64,000 bases of DNA. Origin: Trichomonas vaginalis G3 (taxonomy: Eukaryota > Parabasalia > Trichomonadida > Trichomonadidae). This document shows positions 55,457 through 64,000 of the stretch, one piece after another (the stretch's first letter is position 1; every line of letters begins with the position of its first letter). The notes beneath the pieces are model-generated. The model made no database searches. It worked only from the letters and a program-made list of their open reading frames with translations, and was not told where the DNA came from. The DNA is taken from positions 5,713,962-5,777,961 of the forward strand of contig NC_067208.1 of assembly GCF_026262505.1 (NCBI RefSeq). The letters run 5' to 3'. A program made the translations under genes and the position numbers.

Positions 55457-55891
55457 CTACTCAGCAGGAATGAGACCCTTACTGACTATGTATTCGTTTA
55501 ATGCTTGATGAAAACAATGGTACATATTATCGTATGGGTATACACAACGTCTGTTTCCATCGTCGTCGTATATGTAGAGCTCAAATCCAGTCCAACCTTC
55601 TTTTGTACAATATGTAGCTTTATTTAAGTATGCATTTATGTAGATAAGGCAATTTTCTTCATCGCTCCAGAAATAATTTTTGGTCTTTGTTGAAATAGTT
55701 TTCGTTCCTCTGCGACCATAAGGAATGTATGCAATGAACTTTGCGTCATATGGGATTGTAATATATTCAGGGTTTCTTTCATCGTCAATGGGTCTGTCTT
55801 TGTTAAAATGCATGTTTCTCAGTTTTACTTGAGTTTTGAATAGTTCACGGAAACGTTCTGGGAAAGAGTCATAGTAAATGTAGTCAGACAT
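55457..55891 (-). CDS. Element-encoded 144-residue protein, unknown function
   Basis: This right-arm copy looks whole; the left counterpart (38205-38638) is broken. The sequence is rich in Tyr, Asp and Arg (MSDYIYYDSFPERFRELF ... FIAYIPYGRRGTKT ... CVYPYDNMYHCFHQALNEYI), soluble and mixed alpha/beta. It is the outermost gene of each arm, reading inward from the terminal repeat, so it probably has its promoter in the terminal repeat. No family is recognised. Confidence 0.65.
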   Translation of the reverse strand: MSDYIYYDSFPERFRELFKTQVKLRNMHFNKDRPIDDERNPEYITIPYDAKFIAYIPYGRRGTKTISTKTKNYFWSDEENCLIYINAYLNKATYCTKEGWTGFELYIYDDDGNRRCVYPYDNMYHCFHQALNEYIVSKGLIPAE

Positions 55892-55919
55892 GTCTTTGTA
55901 ATGAAATAAAAAATTTAAA

Positions 55920-56137
55920 AAAAAATAAAAATAAGGTTATTTTTTATTTAGTGAGGACGGTAGTGAATTCGTTAGTGAAGTCGTTTATGTGTCAGACGGT
56001 TTTGTAAATATTTAAGGTTAAGTTGGTGTTATGGTTGTGTTGTAAAATATACGTTACCGGTTTCGTAAAGTGTCAAAACCGCTAAGTGGTGTACGGAGGC
56101 GCGCAGTGCCACAGTACACAACTTAGGGATACTAACT
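55920..56137 (-). repeat. Right terminal non-coding inverted repeat
   Basis: Mirror of 37960-38170, ending ACTTAGGGATACTAACT at 56137. Confidence 0.9.
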
Positions 56138-56142
56138 ATTTG
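56138..56142 (+). repeat. Right target-site duplication ATTTG
   Basis: Directly follows the terminus and equals 37955-37959. Confidence 0.85.
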
Positions 56143-56451
56143 GACAAATCAAGAGCCTGGAAGAACATTAACATTAGAGTTAACGCTGCATTCTTAGAAT
56201 GGAATGATCCAGAGCATTTTCTCGGAGATATACAAAAAGCATTACATCTTCCCCCACTTCCAGAAGATTGTGTCAAATCATTTGAAGAGAATTGTTACTC
56301 CAAAATGATATTGAAATAAAAAACTGTTACAAAAGGTTCTAAAAAACAGAACAAATACAAAAAATTCATTCAGAGTGTACCAGGAGGAGATTATCAAGTT
56401 TTCAAGTCCGAATGGGAATCAGAAGACGAAGACATTGATGACTTTGATTAA

Positions 56452-57202
56452 CGAAAATTACATTTTATTTATTGTTTTTGTTTTAATTAAATTATTATTA
56501 TGCTCATTTTCTTATTTTGATTTTTTCTCATTATGATATAAATAATTTATTAATGCATTTATCCAATAATTATGCTATGATATTTTTTATACCTTATTTC
56601 ATTTCTCTTATATTTGATAATCTGGTAAAATATAGTTCAGACTATAATCATTTTAGATTATTGATATATTTATATAGGTTAGAATAAAATTAGTTTCATT
56701 TTCTACTTTTATTTTGAATTAATAATTTATAATATCAAATATTATGGCGTAACCTCTCCTTTAAAATATAGATATATATAGGCCTATAGAGTTTATTGGC
56801 ACTCTCAAAACTCTAGAATTTTGAGTTTACTATACCCTTAATATTACATATTAAATACATTTATCAACATTCATTATTTTTATAAGTATGTCACAGATTT
56901 TTTTATAAAAATTTGTAAAAATGTATATTTTAATTTATATAATTAAATATTAAAATTTTAAATTTTGAAATAAAATAAATTAAATTCGTCCGTTATCTTT
57001 AATTCGCTCGGCGAATGCCGAGCTTACGTACTCATGTATTCCTTCTTGTTACAACTCGAACAAGAACATCACCTTTAACATATTATCAAGAAGCCCACTA
57101 TAAACTTTTCATTTGATGAGTTTTGAATCGCGAGCTTCTTGATAGTCAAACTACGCACCAGCACTACAACTTCTTTCACACGAACTAATACAAATTTACA
57201 CA
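56452..57202. other. AT-rich spacer with one GC-rich hairpin
   Basis: There is no gene. A hairpin lies at 57006-57023 (GCTCGGC/GCCGAGC around loop GAAT), at the AT-rich to mixed-composition change that precedes the hairpin array. Confidence 0.5.
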
Positions 57203-57856
57203 TTGGAGCTGCTTTGCTCTGAGAACTCTCATCGATTGATGAGAGTTATCAGAGCAAAGCAGTTCTAACCGAACTACGCACAAACACTCCAACTTAAAGC
57301 AACCAAATCAATACGATTATATACATTGGAACTGCCTTACTCTTATTTCTCTCATCTATTGATGAGAGATCTCAGAATGAGGCAGTTCCAATCGAACTAC
57401 TCACAGACAGTCCAGCTAACCAAACCGAATCAATACACATATATACATTGGTGCTACTTTGCTCTTATTTCTCTCATCAATTGATGAGAGAACTCAGAGT
57501 AAAGCAGTTCCAATCGAACAGACAAGCTAGCACAAGATTACACATTGGAACAGTTTTACTCTGAGAACTCTCATCGATTGATGACAGATCTCAGAGTAAA
57601 GCAGTTCCAATCGAACTGCACACAAGCACTGCTTCTTACAGCAACCCAATCAATACGCACATATACATTGGAGCTGCCTCACTCTGAGAACTCTCTTCAT
57701 TTGATGAGAGATCTCAGAGTGAGGCAGCTCTAATCGAACTACATACAGACATTACCGCTAACCATAACCCAATCAATATACGTATATACATTGAAGCTAC
57801 TTTACTATTATTTCTCTCATCAATTGATGAGAGATTTCAAAGTAAAGCAGCTCCAA
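57203..57856 (+). repeat. Array of six 66-bp hairpins
   Basis: The hairpins lie at 57203-57268, 57326-57391, 57448-57513, 57545-57610, 57668-57733 and 57791-57856. Each is exactly 66 bp. Start-to-start spacings are 123, 122, 97, 123 and 123 bp. Each folds as TTGGA(G/A)CTGC... paired with ...GCAG(C/T)TCCAA, an inner CTCTCATC/GATGAGAG stem and a 4-nt loop, about 30 bp of stem in all. Spacers share CGAACTAC..CACA and CAATCAATACG..TATATACA words. Stem bases change in pairs between copies. It is non-coding; it may be a structured RNA cluster or palindromic DNA sites. Confidence 0.85.
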
Positions 57857-58941
57857 AAAGAAAGTGAGAAGAAAAGAAGGAAAAAGAGAAGAAAGAAAAG
57901 AAGGAGAGAGAAAGAGGAAAAGAGAAAAAGGACGTATTAAATATGATATGCTGTTTTTAGTGCCGAGGCGGCGAAGCCGCCGAGGCACGATTTTTTTGGT
58001 CTTTTCCTTCCACGTGGTAAGCTTTTTTAAAAGTTTGGACAGGCCTAATTTTTTGGTTTGATTCAGTCACTTTTTATTTTAGAGTTTTTGAAATTGTTGA
58101 TTGGTATTATCCCTTTAACAATACTAACTTAAAATAAGCTCTGACGACTATCAAACACAATTAATATCTAAACAAAACCTTTGCAACGATTTAATTCAGT
58201 GATTTAACAATTCATTTAGTATATTATTACATCAAGTTAATAGTTTTCATAAATATAATACATAATTCGCATTCATACGCAATAGGAATCTCTAGCGATA
58301 AGAAACAATTTACTTTCTCTTTCTTTCGACAATAAATTACTCTCAATAAAAATGCTAACAATTCATTATGGGCTGCTTTAACTCATTTAGTCGAAACATT
58401 TAAAGTAGTTACTCTTTTGTTAAATTATACTCTCATCAGTATAGATTAACAAACCCGTGTGAATTACTACTGTTTTGAAGAATATTTCTAACATAACGAA
58501 TACAGTGAGTACATTACCCATCTAGAAAAAGTTTTTCTTAAAAATTTTGTTTTTCAATTTTTTTACGAAGCAACTTACGTCAAAAAAGTTCTTAATTGCA
58601 TAAAACTCATCAATAAATTAGTTGGTATCCCAATAATTCTAGTAAATAAAAATCATATTTTTTTTATGAATCCTTTTATATTTACAGTAACATCGATTAC
58701 AGTTGCATAAATTCTAGATATTACCACGTGTCTAATAAAGTATTTACATTTTGTTCTATCACAAAGAGTTTTGTTCTTTCAGGTTGAGTATATTATTTAA
58801 ATAAGCAATGGTTATGAGCGTTAAATACGAAACTTCTCGAATCACATCTAATAAGCCTATAATAAAGAGATTTTTTTTGAAAGAATAAATATAACATTAC
58901 ATTTATAAAAAATCTACAATAACAAGAAATAATATAAACAA
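57857..58941. other. Purine tract, GC-rich hairpin and AT-rich spacer
   Basis: A 75-bp polypurine tract (GAAGAAAAGAAGGAAAAAGA type, 57857-57932) follows the hairpin array directly. Then comes the GC-rich hairpin at 57960-57988, then about 950 bp of AT-rich DNA with no feature seen. Confidence 0.5.
57960..57997 (+). terminator. GC-rich symmetric hairpin followed by T7
   Basis: GTGCC/GGCAC and GGCGGC/GCCGCC stems are separated by GA on both sides (possible tandem G-A pairs) around a GAA loop, 29 nt in all, followed by GATTTTTTT. The T run would end a Pol III transcript. It is listed as a terminator-like structure; no transcript is proven. Confidence 0.4.
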
Positions 58942-60030
58942 TTATGGTGGAGTTATGCGTCTACCAACTTGGGTAAGCGAATGCCTCCTGACCAAACAAA
59001 TTTTCACAGGCACAACAGGTATTGTCCTTTTCTCTCTAGGCATTGGAAGAGGTAGTAATCGAGGTAGTTCTGATATCACTTTGACTTGGCTTCTGTATAT
59101 TGGTGGTAAGGGATCATAATAATCAACATTGTAGTTTTCGAACGATTTAAGGTATAAAGTAGCTCCGATATTAGGTTGTTTGATTGATCTTGATGTCGAA
59201 TATATTGTAAGAAGAGATCCGTGAAAATAAGATTTAAATCCGGTTTCAATAAATGAATGACCTCTTATAATTCGCTTTAAATTATTTTCTGATAAAAATT
59301 TAGAGCATGCATTCCTACCAAATAGCCATCCTTTACCTCTAGGACTAATATCAAAATCTTCCGATAGCTCAGTTGGATCGCTCCACAAAAAATCCATGAT
59401 ATTATCATTCTTCTTCTCACAGAGAGGATACTTAAGCATCTTCAGTGACTCTAATGTTGATCCAGGGCCGATTCCGCCATGAACACACAAAATATCTTTG
59501 GTGAGAAGAGCAGCGATAGGAATCTCTTCAAACAGGTGCACGAAAGCATCATACACGTCCGGGGTGTAGCCAAGATCTTGTAGGTCTGTTCTAAAATAGC
59601 CTGGTCCTTCTCGCGATGGAAATTCGTGGTTCCCTCTTATCATATGAACTTTGCGAGGAAATCGCCATTTTAATAGTAGTATAAAGACGAGTGTTTCGAG
59701 AGAAAATTGACCGCGATCAACATAATCACCTAGGAAGATATATTCTACTGCAATTGGCATCCCGTATTTTGATATTATTCGTACTAAATCATATATATTT
59801 CCATGTAAGTCGCCTATTATTGCGCACGGAAAATTTGCTGTAACGAGTGGTTGATCGTTTTTGAAAAGTTGTTTCACCTTATCGCATAATGTCATTATCA
59901 ATTCTTTTGTAATTCGTGGGATTATGAAATCATTTTTCCCATTTTTCTGTAGAGTTTGTGTGTAATCAACAAACGATCGGTAAAGTTCGAAAGCATTACT
60001 TAAAATTGAGAGGTCATCATCATCTTCCAT
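58942..60030 (-). CDS. PPP-family serine/threonine protein phosphatase
   Basis: This is an intact 362-residue enzyme. The signature motifs are all present: GDLHGN (about residue 73), GDYVDRGQFSLE (about 100), RGNHEF (about 133), the HGGIGPG motif (about 185), the LLWSDP-like FLWSDPTE, and IIRGHSFIETGF. Metal ligands D, H, D, N and H are conserved, so it is expected to be an active PP1/PP2A-like phosphatase removing phosphate from Ser/Thr. The standard RAH motif before the C-terminal metal His reads RGH, and the tail (LPLPMPREKRTIPVVPVK ... GRRITPP) lacks the PP2A DYFL end. It starts with an acidic MEDDDD; upstream DNA contains AATCAAAT 12 bp before ATG. Confidence 0.95.
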   Translation of the reverse strand: MEDDDDLSILSNAFELYRSFVDYTQTLQKNGKNDFIIPRITKELIMTLCDKVKQLFKNDQPLVTANFPCAIIGDLHGNIYDLVRIISKYGMPIAVEYIFLGDYVDRGQFSLETLVFILLLKWRFPRKVHMIRGNHEFPSREGPGYFRTDLQDLGYTPDVYDAFVHLFEEIPIAALLTKDILCVHGGIGPGSTLESLKMLKYPLCEKKNDNIMDFLWSDPTELSEDFDISPRGKGWLFGRNACSKFLSENNLKRIIRGHSFIETGFKSYFHGSLLTIYSTSRSIKQPNIGATLYLKSFENYNVDYYDPLPPIYRSQVKVISELPRLLPLPMPREKRTIPVVPVKICLVRRHSLTQVGRRITPP

Positions 60031-63000
60031 AAAAAATTATTTGATTTTTTCTTTAATTGAGAAGCTTACAATAATATAAAATGACTATACAAATTTGTAA
60101 CTACTACAAATTAACGAATGATACATTGCTTGCATATCTGAAATTTTTATGAGCAAATTATTATCTAAGCCTTTTTAAAAAATAGTGATAAACATGCCCT
60201 AAAAATGGAATATATAGATAATACAAAAATTTTGACGTCATTCAATCAATTAATATGAAAAAACTTGCTGATCTCACAGAGGCTTGCTCTTTGTTAAGTT
60301 AGTGATTATTTTATCAATAAATCATTTTATTGAAAATTGTATAATGTTTTCAATTTTTTCCAAGAAACTTCTAAAATTGAAGTGTAATGCATTCAAATAT
60401 TTCAACTTAGACTTTCTAGCTAATTCAACTTAGTAATATAGTGTCCATATTTTTTTTATACTTTTACAAAGTTTTCTCAATAATTGAAATATCTACAACT
60501 TGTCAAAATTCTGAGGTATTGATTTATCATATGCTTTTGATTAATATATTTCAGCTTAATTACATATATAAATACTCAAACTATTCGTAAAGACATGCTT
60601 TCAAACATTAGATCTTAATTGAGTTATTAAGTAAGACTCATTCAAATAAAAATCATCCTAAAATAGGCTTGCTATTAAGCTTTTGAATCTATGTTTATTA
60701 AACCCATAGAATGTATTAATTAAATGATTAATTTTGATTAATTTTTTTGAGAAATAAAAATAATATAAGTAACCTTCGTTAAATATCGAATAAGATATTG
60801 CCATGAATATTTATTTTCATTTAATTCTTTTGTTTTCAATCATATTTAAAACGTGCGCTTTATAATTTTAAATTTTTAAAAATTCCTTTTAATATCAAAT
60901 GATATAATTGTTAATTGAAACTGTGCAATCGATACTATACTAATTACTTGAAAATGATATTCTTTCCATTATTTTCTAACTTTTATGAACAATTTCATTA
61001 ATTCTATTCAAAAAATAATCTAACGATTTTTTTTCTGAAATATATAAACTTTACATTTCGTTATGCATTTAAAAATATAATGAAAAAATTTGCTAGTAAT
61101 GACTAGGCTGTTTAATCTTAAAAAACGTGCAATAGTTTCAAAAGAGATTTTATAAATTTCACAGAAGAATTTATTATTGATACTGCGAAAAATAAAAATA
61201 CAACTTTTTGGTCAATATACAAAGCTTTCAAAAAGCAGATTGCACTTTTTTGCAATTAATTTTTGAAAGAATTCAAATTTCTGTATGGCAGAACGATTCA
61301 ATTTTATTGATTAATTGCTGATGATAGATTTATAAATACGACTCGTTTACTAATCTTCCTTCCCTAAAAATCTCGTTGAAAATTTGAATTTTCTTCTCCA
61401 AATTTCAGTTTTGGATTGAAGCGTTTCATATAGATTATAATTTCCATTTCTCACAACTAGTACGTATTAATAATAATTAAATATTAGTATTAAAGAGAGA
61501 GGGTCAAAGTTGCTATTTGTCACTTTTCCACAAGAATATAATGGGGAAAAAGTTATTATATAGTTGATCTCATTCACTGAGGTGAGAGATGCATGTAGTG
61601 TAATGTGATAAACAGTGGGATTCCTGCTCTAAGTCCTAGGTTCGAGACACATTGGCTTCATTTTTCTCTTTTTTATTGACGTAAACTATTCAATTTTTGT
61701 GTTCTCCATTCAAATTTCAGAATTTTTTTTGCAGATTTCACGCTACATTCGAAGTTACCTTTTGTAACAACCACCACTGCCTACGAAAGACGAAAGTGTG
61801 TCACGATTTCACCCGGAAATCCGACGGTTGTTTAAGAGTATGCACTTTTGTCACCTACTCTTAGTATTAAATAAGGAGAAAATGATTCCAGCATTTTGTA
61901 GACATATTTTGATATTTAAATGATACTAGAACTAATGATCTTTTACGTTTTTAAATACATTAGAACATTTAGTTTTGTATACCCTCGCAAAACCTGTCAA
62001 ATCATTTGACTCATTACATTTTAATAGAGAGGATGAACTCAATTAAATTAATACGATGCTTGAAATCTCTAAAGAGATATATTGAAAAAGTGATTATTGA
62101 AAATACATTCCCCTCAAAAAAATATTGATAACCGAGGAAAAGAATTCAGGCAAAGACAGTAGTTACACCTGAAAAGTACGATTACACTATACTTCTGGGT
62201 GAATGGAATCAAAAAATTTTAGACATTAAATTGAAAAGGATATACTAAGGGCAATTCTTGAAAATTTAAGCTATATTTGCTTGATTTATCCAAATTGAAA
62301 ACATGTGATATCATATTTGAAGTAATTAAATCACCGACCAGTTATTGTCTATTGTATTGTTCGTGTAGCAACAGAACTAATTAAACGAAAGTCATTCATT
62401 CTTCCAATAAGTGATTTCTTATATCAATAGCCACTTATTCACCAATGCCTGCACAGTTTTATTTCAATAAAAAGATTTTCTTTGAAGATCACAATTGATC
62501 AGTTATTTTTCAAGGACATTACGATGATGTACAGAGAATAATCTTCAAATAAATTTATTAATTAATTTGGAATGATTTTATTGAATGAAGCAAGGTAGAA
62601 GAATGAGAAACAAATAAAATCAGATGCTATTACTAGGGTAATTATTTTCTGATACATCATTTCAGCCGATTTATTTTTTGCTGAATTCAAATAAAATGGT
62701 AAAAAAGGGGGTTGGCGTCCTAAGGCGTCCTAGTGTAAATTTCTCAAAATTGGATATTTACATCACATTTTTGAGAGGTTTATGGGTCCTAAGGGAAAAT
62801 TGAATAGCTAGGGCTCCCGAATTTTCATTCTAAGATTTAAAATTATTATATACTTAAGTATAATACAAGCAATATAAAAATTAAATTTTTATTATGTTAA
62901 CTTATAAGAAATTTTTTTGAATTATCGTTGATTTATTGTAATCTTTCCAGGCTATACTTTTGAATCAACTTTACCTGTCATACGCATTATATGTAGTAGA

Positions 63001-63545
63001 TGTCCAGGTGTAGCTATTATATCCCAGCAACATTGGTATTTTATCATTGTAAGATATCAAAATGAAGCGTTTTTTCAGATATAATTTTCGTAAATTTTTC
63101 AAAAATAAGATGGTAAAAAGCCTCGACTTGCTCGAAAAATAACAATTTTTTTACTTGTAAAATAACCCTTTCAGCATGGGCAGCTATTCAATCACTATTT
63201 CTTTTTCTAAAAGTATATTTTTCAAAAAAAATTAAGATCAAATTCGACAATTTCTTGATGAAAGCAAAAATATTACACATACTTCTAGATGCATGGGATA
63301 AAATATGCAATTATCCAATCAATTCGCATGATTTGAAAAAAAAATCTAAATTTGATAAAAATGTAGAAATTTTTTATTTTTAACTTGAGATTCGATTTTT
63401 TTGATCCAATTTGTGATTTTTTTTGATCGGAATTTCAATTAATTTGTTGATCAAAAATGACCTCACAATGTTTGATCATAAGTGAAGTCATCTTCATGGG
63501 TATTTAGAAATTCCAAGAGAAATTGCTTATTTCTCGCAGATGTAA
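60031..63545. other. 3.5-kb AT-rich tract without genes
   Basis: No coding-like frame or tRNA was found. Two local features stand out: a GC-richer stretch at about 61560-61690 containing TAGGTTCGAGAC (not a foldable tRNA), and a block at 62710-62815 with two GGCGTCCTA(A) words and inverted TCTCAAAATT/TTTTTGAGAGG, which may be a small repeat element. Confidence 0.5.
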
Positions 63546-63563
63546 TATCTGAGAAAATCGAAT

Positions 63564-63842
63564 TTAAATATTCATAGAAACCCAAATCATTCTCCGGTTC
63601 GAATAATTCATCTGTTGCTTTTTCTGTTTTTCTATGAATTTTAATAATTTGATTAATAAATCTTCATCAGGAAGAATTATTGCTGCATTTGTGATAAAAT
63701 TCCATATTGAGGTAATATGGCAATAATTACATTTATAAAATGTAATTTTAGCCAAAATTTTTGGGCAAATTCGCATAATAGCATTAATATTTGAAGCTGA
63801 GATTAAACATGTGATTACTTCTGTAACTTTTGGAAAATCATC
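63564..63842 (-). pseudogene. Possible decayed gene fragment at the window edge
   Basis: The minus-strand frame reads FPKVTEVITCLISASNINAI, then RICPKILAKITFYK and LPDEDLLIKLLKFIEKQKKQ before a stop. The pattern resembles the N-terminal part of trichomonad ankyrin (DUF3447-type) proteins, but it is short, and farther upstream stops interrupt the frame. Low confidence; it could be chance. Confidence 0.25.
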
Positions 63843-64000
63843 GCAATTTTATCTCTTTATATTGAATTGAGAAATAAAAAAAATCAAATGGATTCATTTC
63901 TTCAATTTCAAGGAGATTGTAAAAATTGATAGAAGTGTTATTGCAACAAATTGTATTTGCAGCAAAAAAATATCATTTGCTCGATTCCATTTTTGGAATA

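Larger units (their letters stand above)
37960..56137. mobile_element. 18.2-kb near-palindromic element with primase-helicase and HNH genes (virus- or plasmid-like fossil)
   Basis: The element starts AGTTAGTATCCCTAAG and ends with the exact complement. Matching runs inward for almost the entire length: left arm 37960-45850, right arm 46073-56137, core 45851-46072. Each arm carries the same genes in mirror order: a 144-residue unknown, a 78-residue coiled coil, a primase-helicase, a NUMOD4-HNH protein, then satellite DNA with hairpin cassettes. No major capsid, protein-primed DNA polymerase, protease, packaging ATPase, integrase or DDE transposase was recognised, so it is not a standard Polinton. 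A replication primase-helicase plus HNH gene is the cargo of some virophages, Polinton-like viruses and plasmids. The arms remain highly similar and the target duplication is perfect, suggesting a fairly young insertion. Both arms are broken in a few places. Confidence 0.85.
37486..56451 (+). pseudogene. Transposase-like gene split by the 18-kb element
   Basis: The left part (37486-37959) reads toward CMNEAFNSKIACYL, and the right part (from 56143) continues in the same frame, DKSRAWKNINIRVNAAFLEW, then HFLGDIQKALHLPPLPEDC, to a stop at 56319. An acidic tail follows in frame (SEWESEDEDIDDFD) to 56451. Removing the element and one copy of ATTTG leaves the frame continuous. The Cys/His pattern NCVYHYVGNHSFCEPH followed by a (M)NEAFN helix and a WNDP segment resembles the C-terminal half of eukaryotic cut-and-paste transposases; that family call is inference from pattern. 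No 5' catalytic part was located upstream. Confidence 0.5.

Noticed and set aside
37960-56137. Polinton/Maverick assignment of the large element
   Set aside because: No capsid, PolB, integrase, protease or packaging ATPase was seen, and the target duplication is 5 bp, not 6.
37960-56137. Palindrome as a pure assembly artefact
   Set aside because: Arms differ in length by about 2.2 kb, both termini abut the same 5-bp duplication, and the host frame is continuous across the site.
57864-58061. Lys/Arg/Glu-rich frame over the polypurine tract
   Set aside because: It is the direct translation of a purine-only tract and runs through the GC-rich hairpin.
61600-61690. Possible second tRNA around TAGGTTCGAGAC
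   Set aside because: The B-box-like word is present, but no T stem, anticodon stem or acceptor stem can be paired around it.

Overview
The window looks like nuclear DNA of a parabasalid protist, a trichomonad of the Trichomonas/Tritrichomonas type. The DNA is strongly AT-rich and every gene seen is intronless. It carries the lineage-typical DUF3447-type ankyrin proteins (three copies or remnants, plus a more divergent ankyrin gene), a TKL kinase fused to a long helical tail, a BTB-plus-discoidin protein, a PPP phosphatase and very long intergenic tracts. The genus call is inference; no rRNA or other marker gene is present.

Layout. 0-5 kb: the end of an unidentified gene, a 1.6-kb empty inverted-repeat element and an intact DUF3447-ankyrin gene. 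5-20 kb: an HMG-box protein with a poly-Ser tract, a DUF3447 remnant, a BTB/discoidin-like protein, an unknown conserved-looking protein, tRNA-Leu(AAG), a 1482-residue HIRA-like protein with a long Q/N-rich tail, a single-pass membrane protein, small unknown genes and a broken ankyrin gene. 20-33 kb: a tail-anchored coiled-coil protein, a Ser/Thr kinase, a small CaaX protein, a group of TTAA-bounded MITEs, a DUF3447-ankyrin gene broken by an exact 8-bp duplication, and the TKL kinase. 34-37.9 kb: decayed coding DNA and the 5' part of a transposase-like gene.

37.96-56.14 kb is the most unusual part. It is an 18.2-kb element bounded by inverted termini and an exact 5-bp target duplication (ATTTG), inserted in frame position into the transposase-like gene. 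Almost the whole element is an inverted repeat. Each arm carries, from the end inward, an unknown 144-residue protein, a 78-residue coiled-coil protein, a minisatellite, a primase-helicase gene with an SF3 ATPase, a NUMOD4-HNH endonuclease gene, and kilobases of 25-bp satellite. Hairpin cassettes with an AGATCT core are spaced through the satellite, and their stem sequences covary between three types. The arms meet at a 222-bp asymmetric core. No capsid, DNA polymerase, protease, integrase or transposase gene was seen. It is treated here as a virus- or plasmid-like fossil; both arms are broken in a few places.

57-58 kb holds a second unusual structure: six hairpins of exactly 66 bp, mostly at a 123-bp period, with paired substitutions between copies. 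After this come a GC-rich hairpin with a T-tract, a PPP-family phosphatase, and about 3.5 kb of AT-rich DNA without recognisable genes, ending in a possible decayed gene.

The host genes are mostly signalling or protein-interaction genes with no operon logic. They look independently transcribed, in both orientations.
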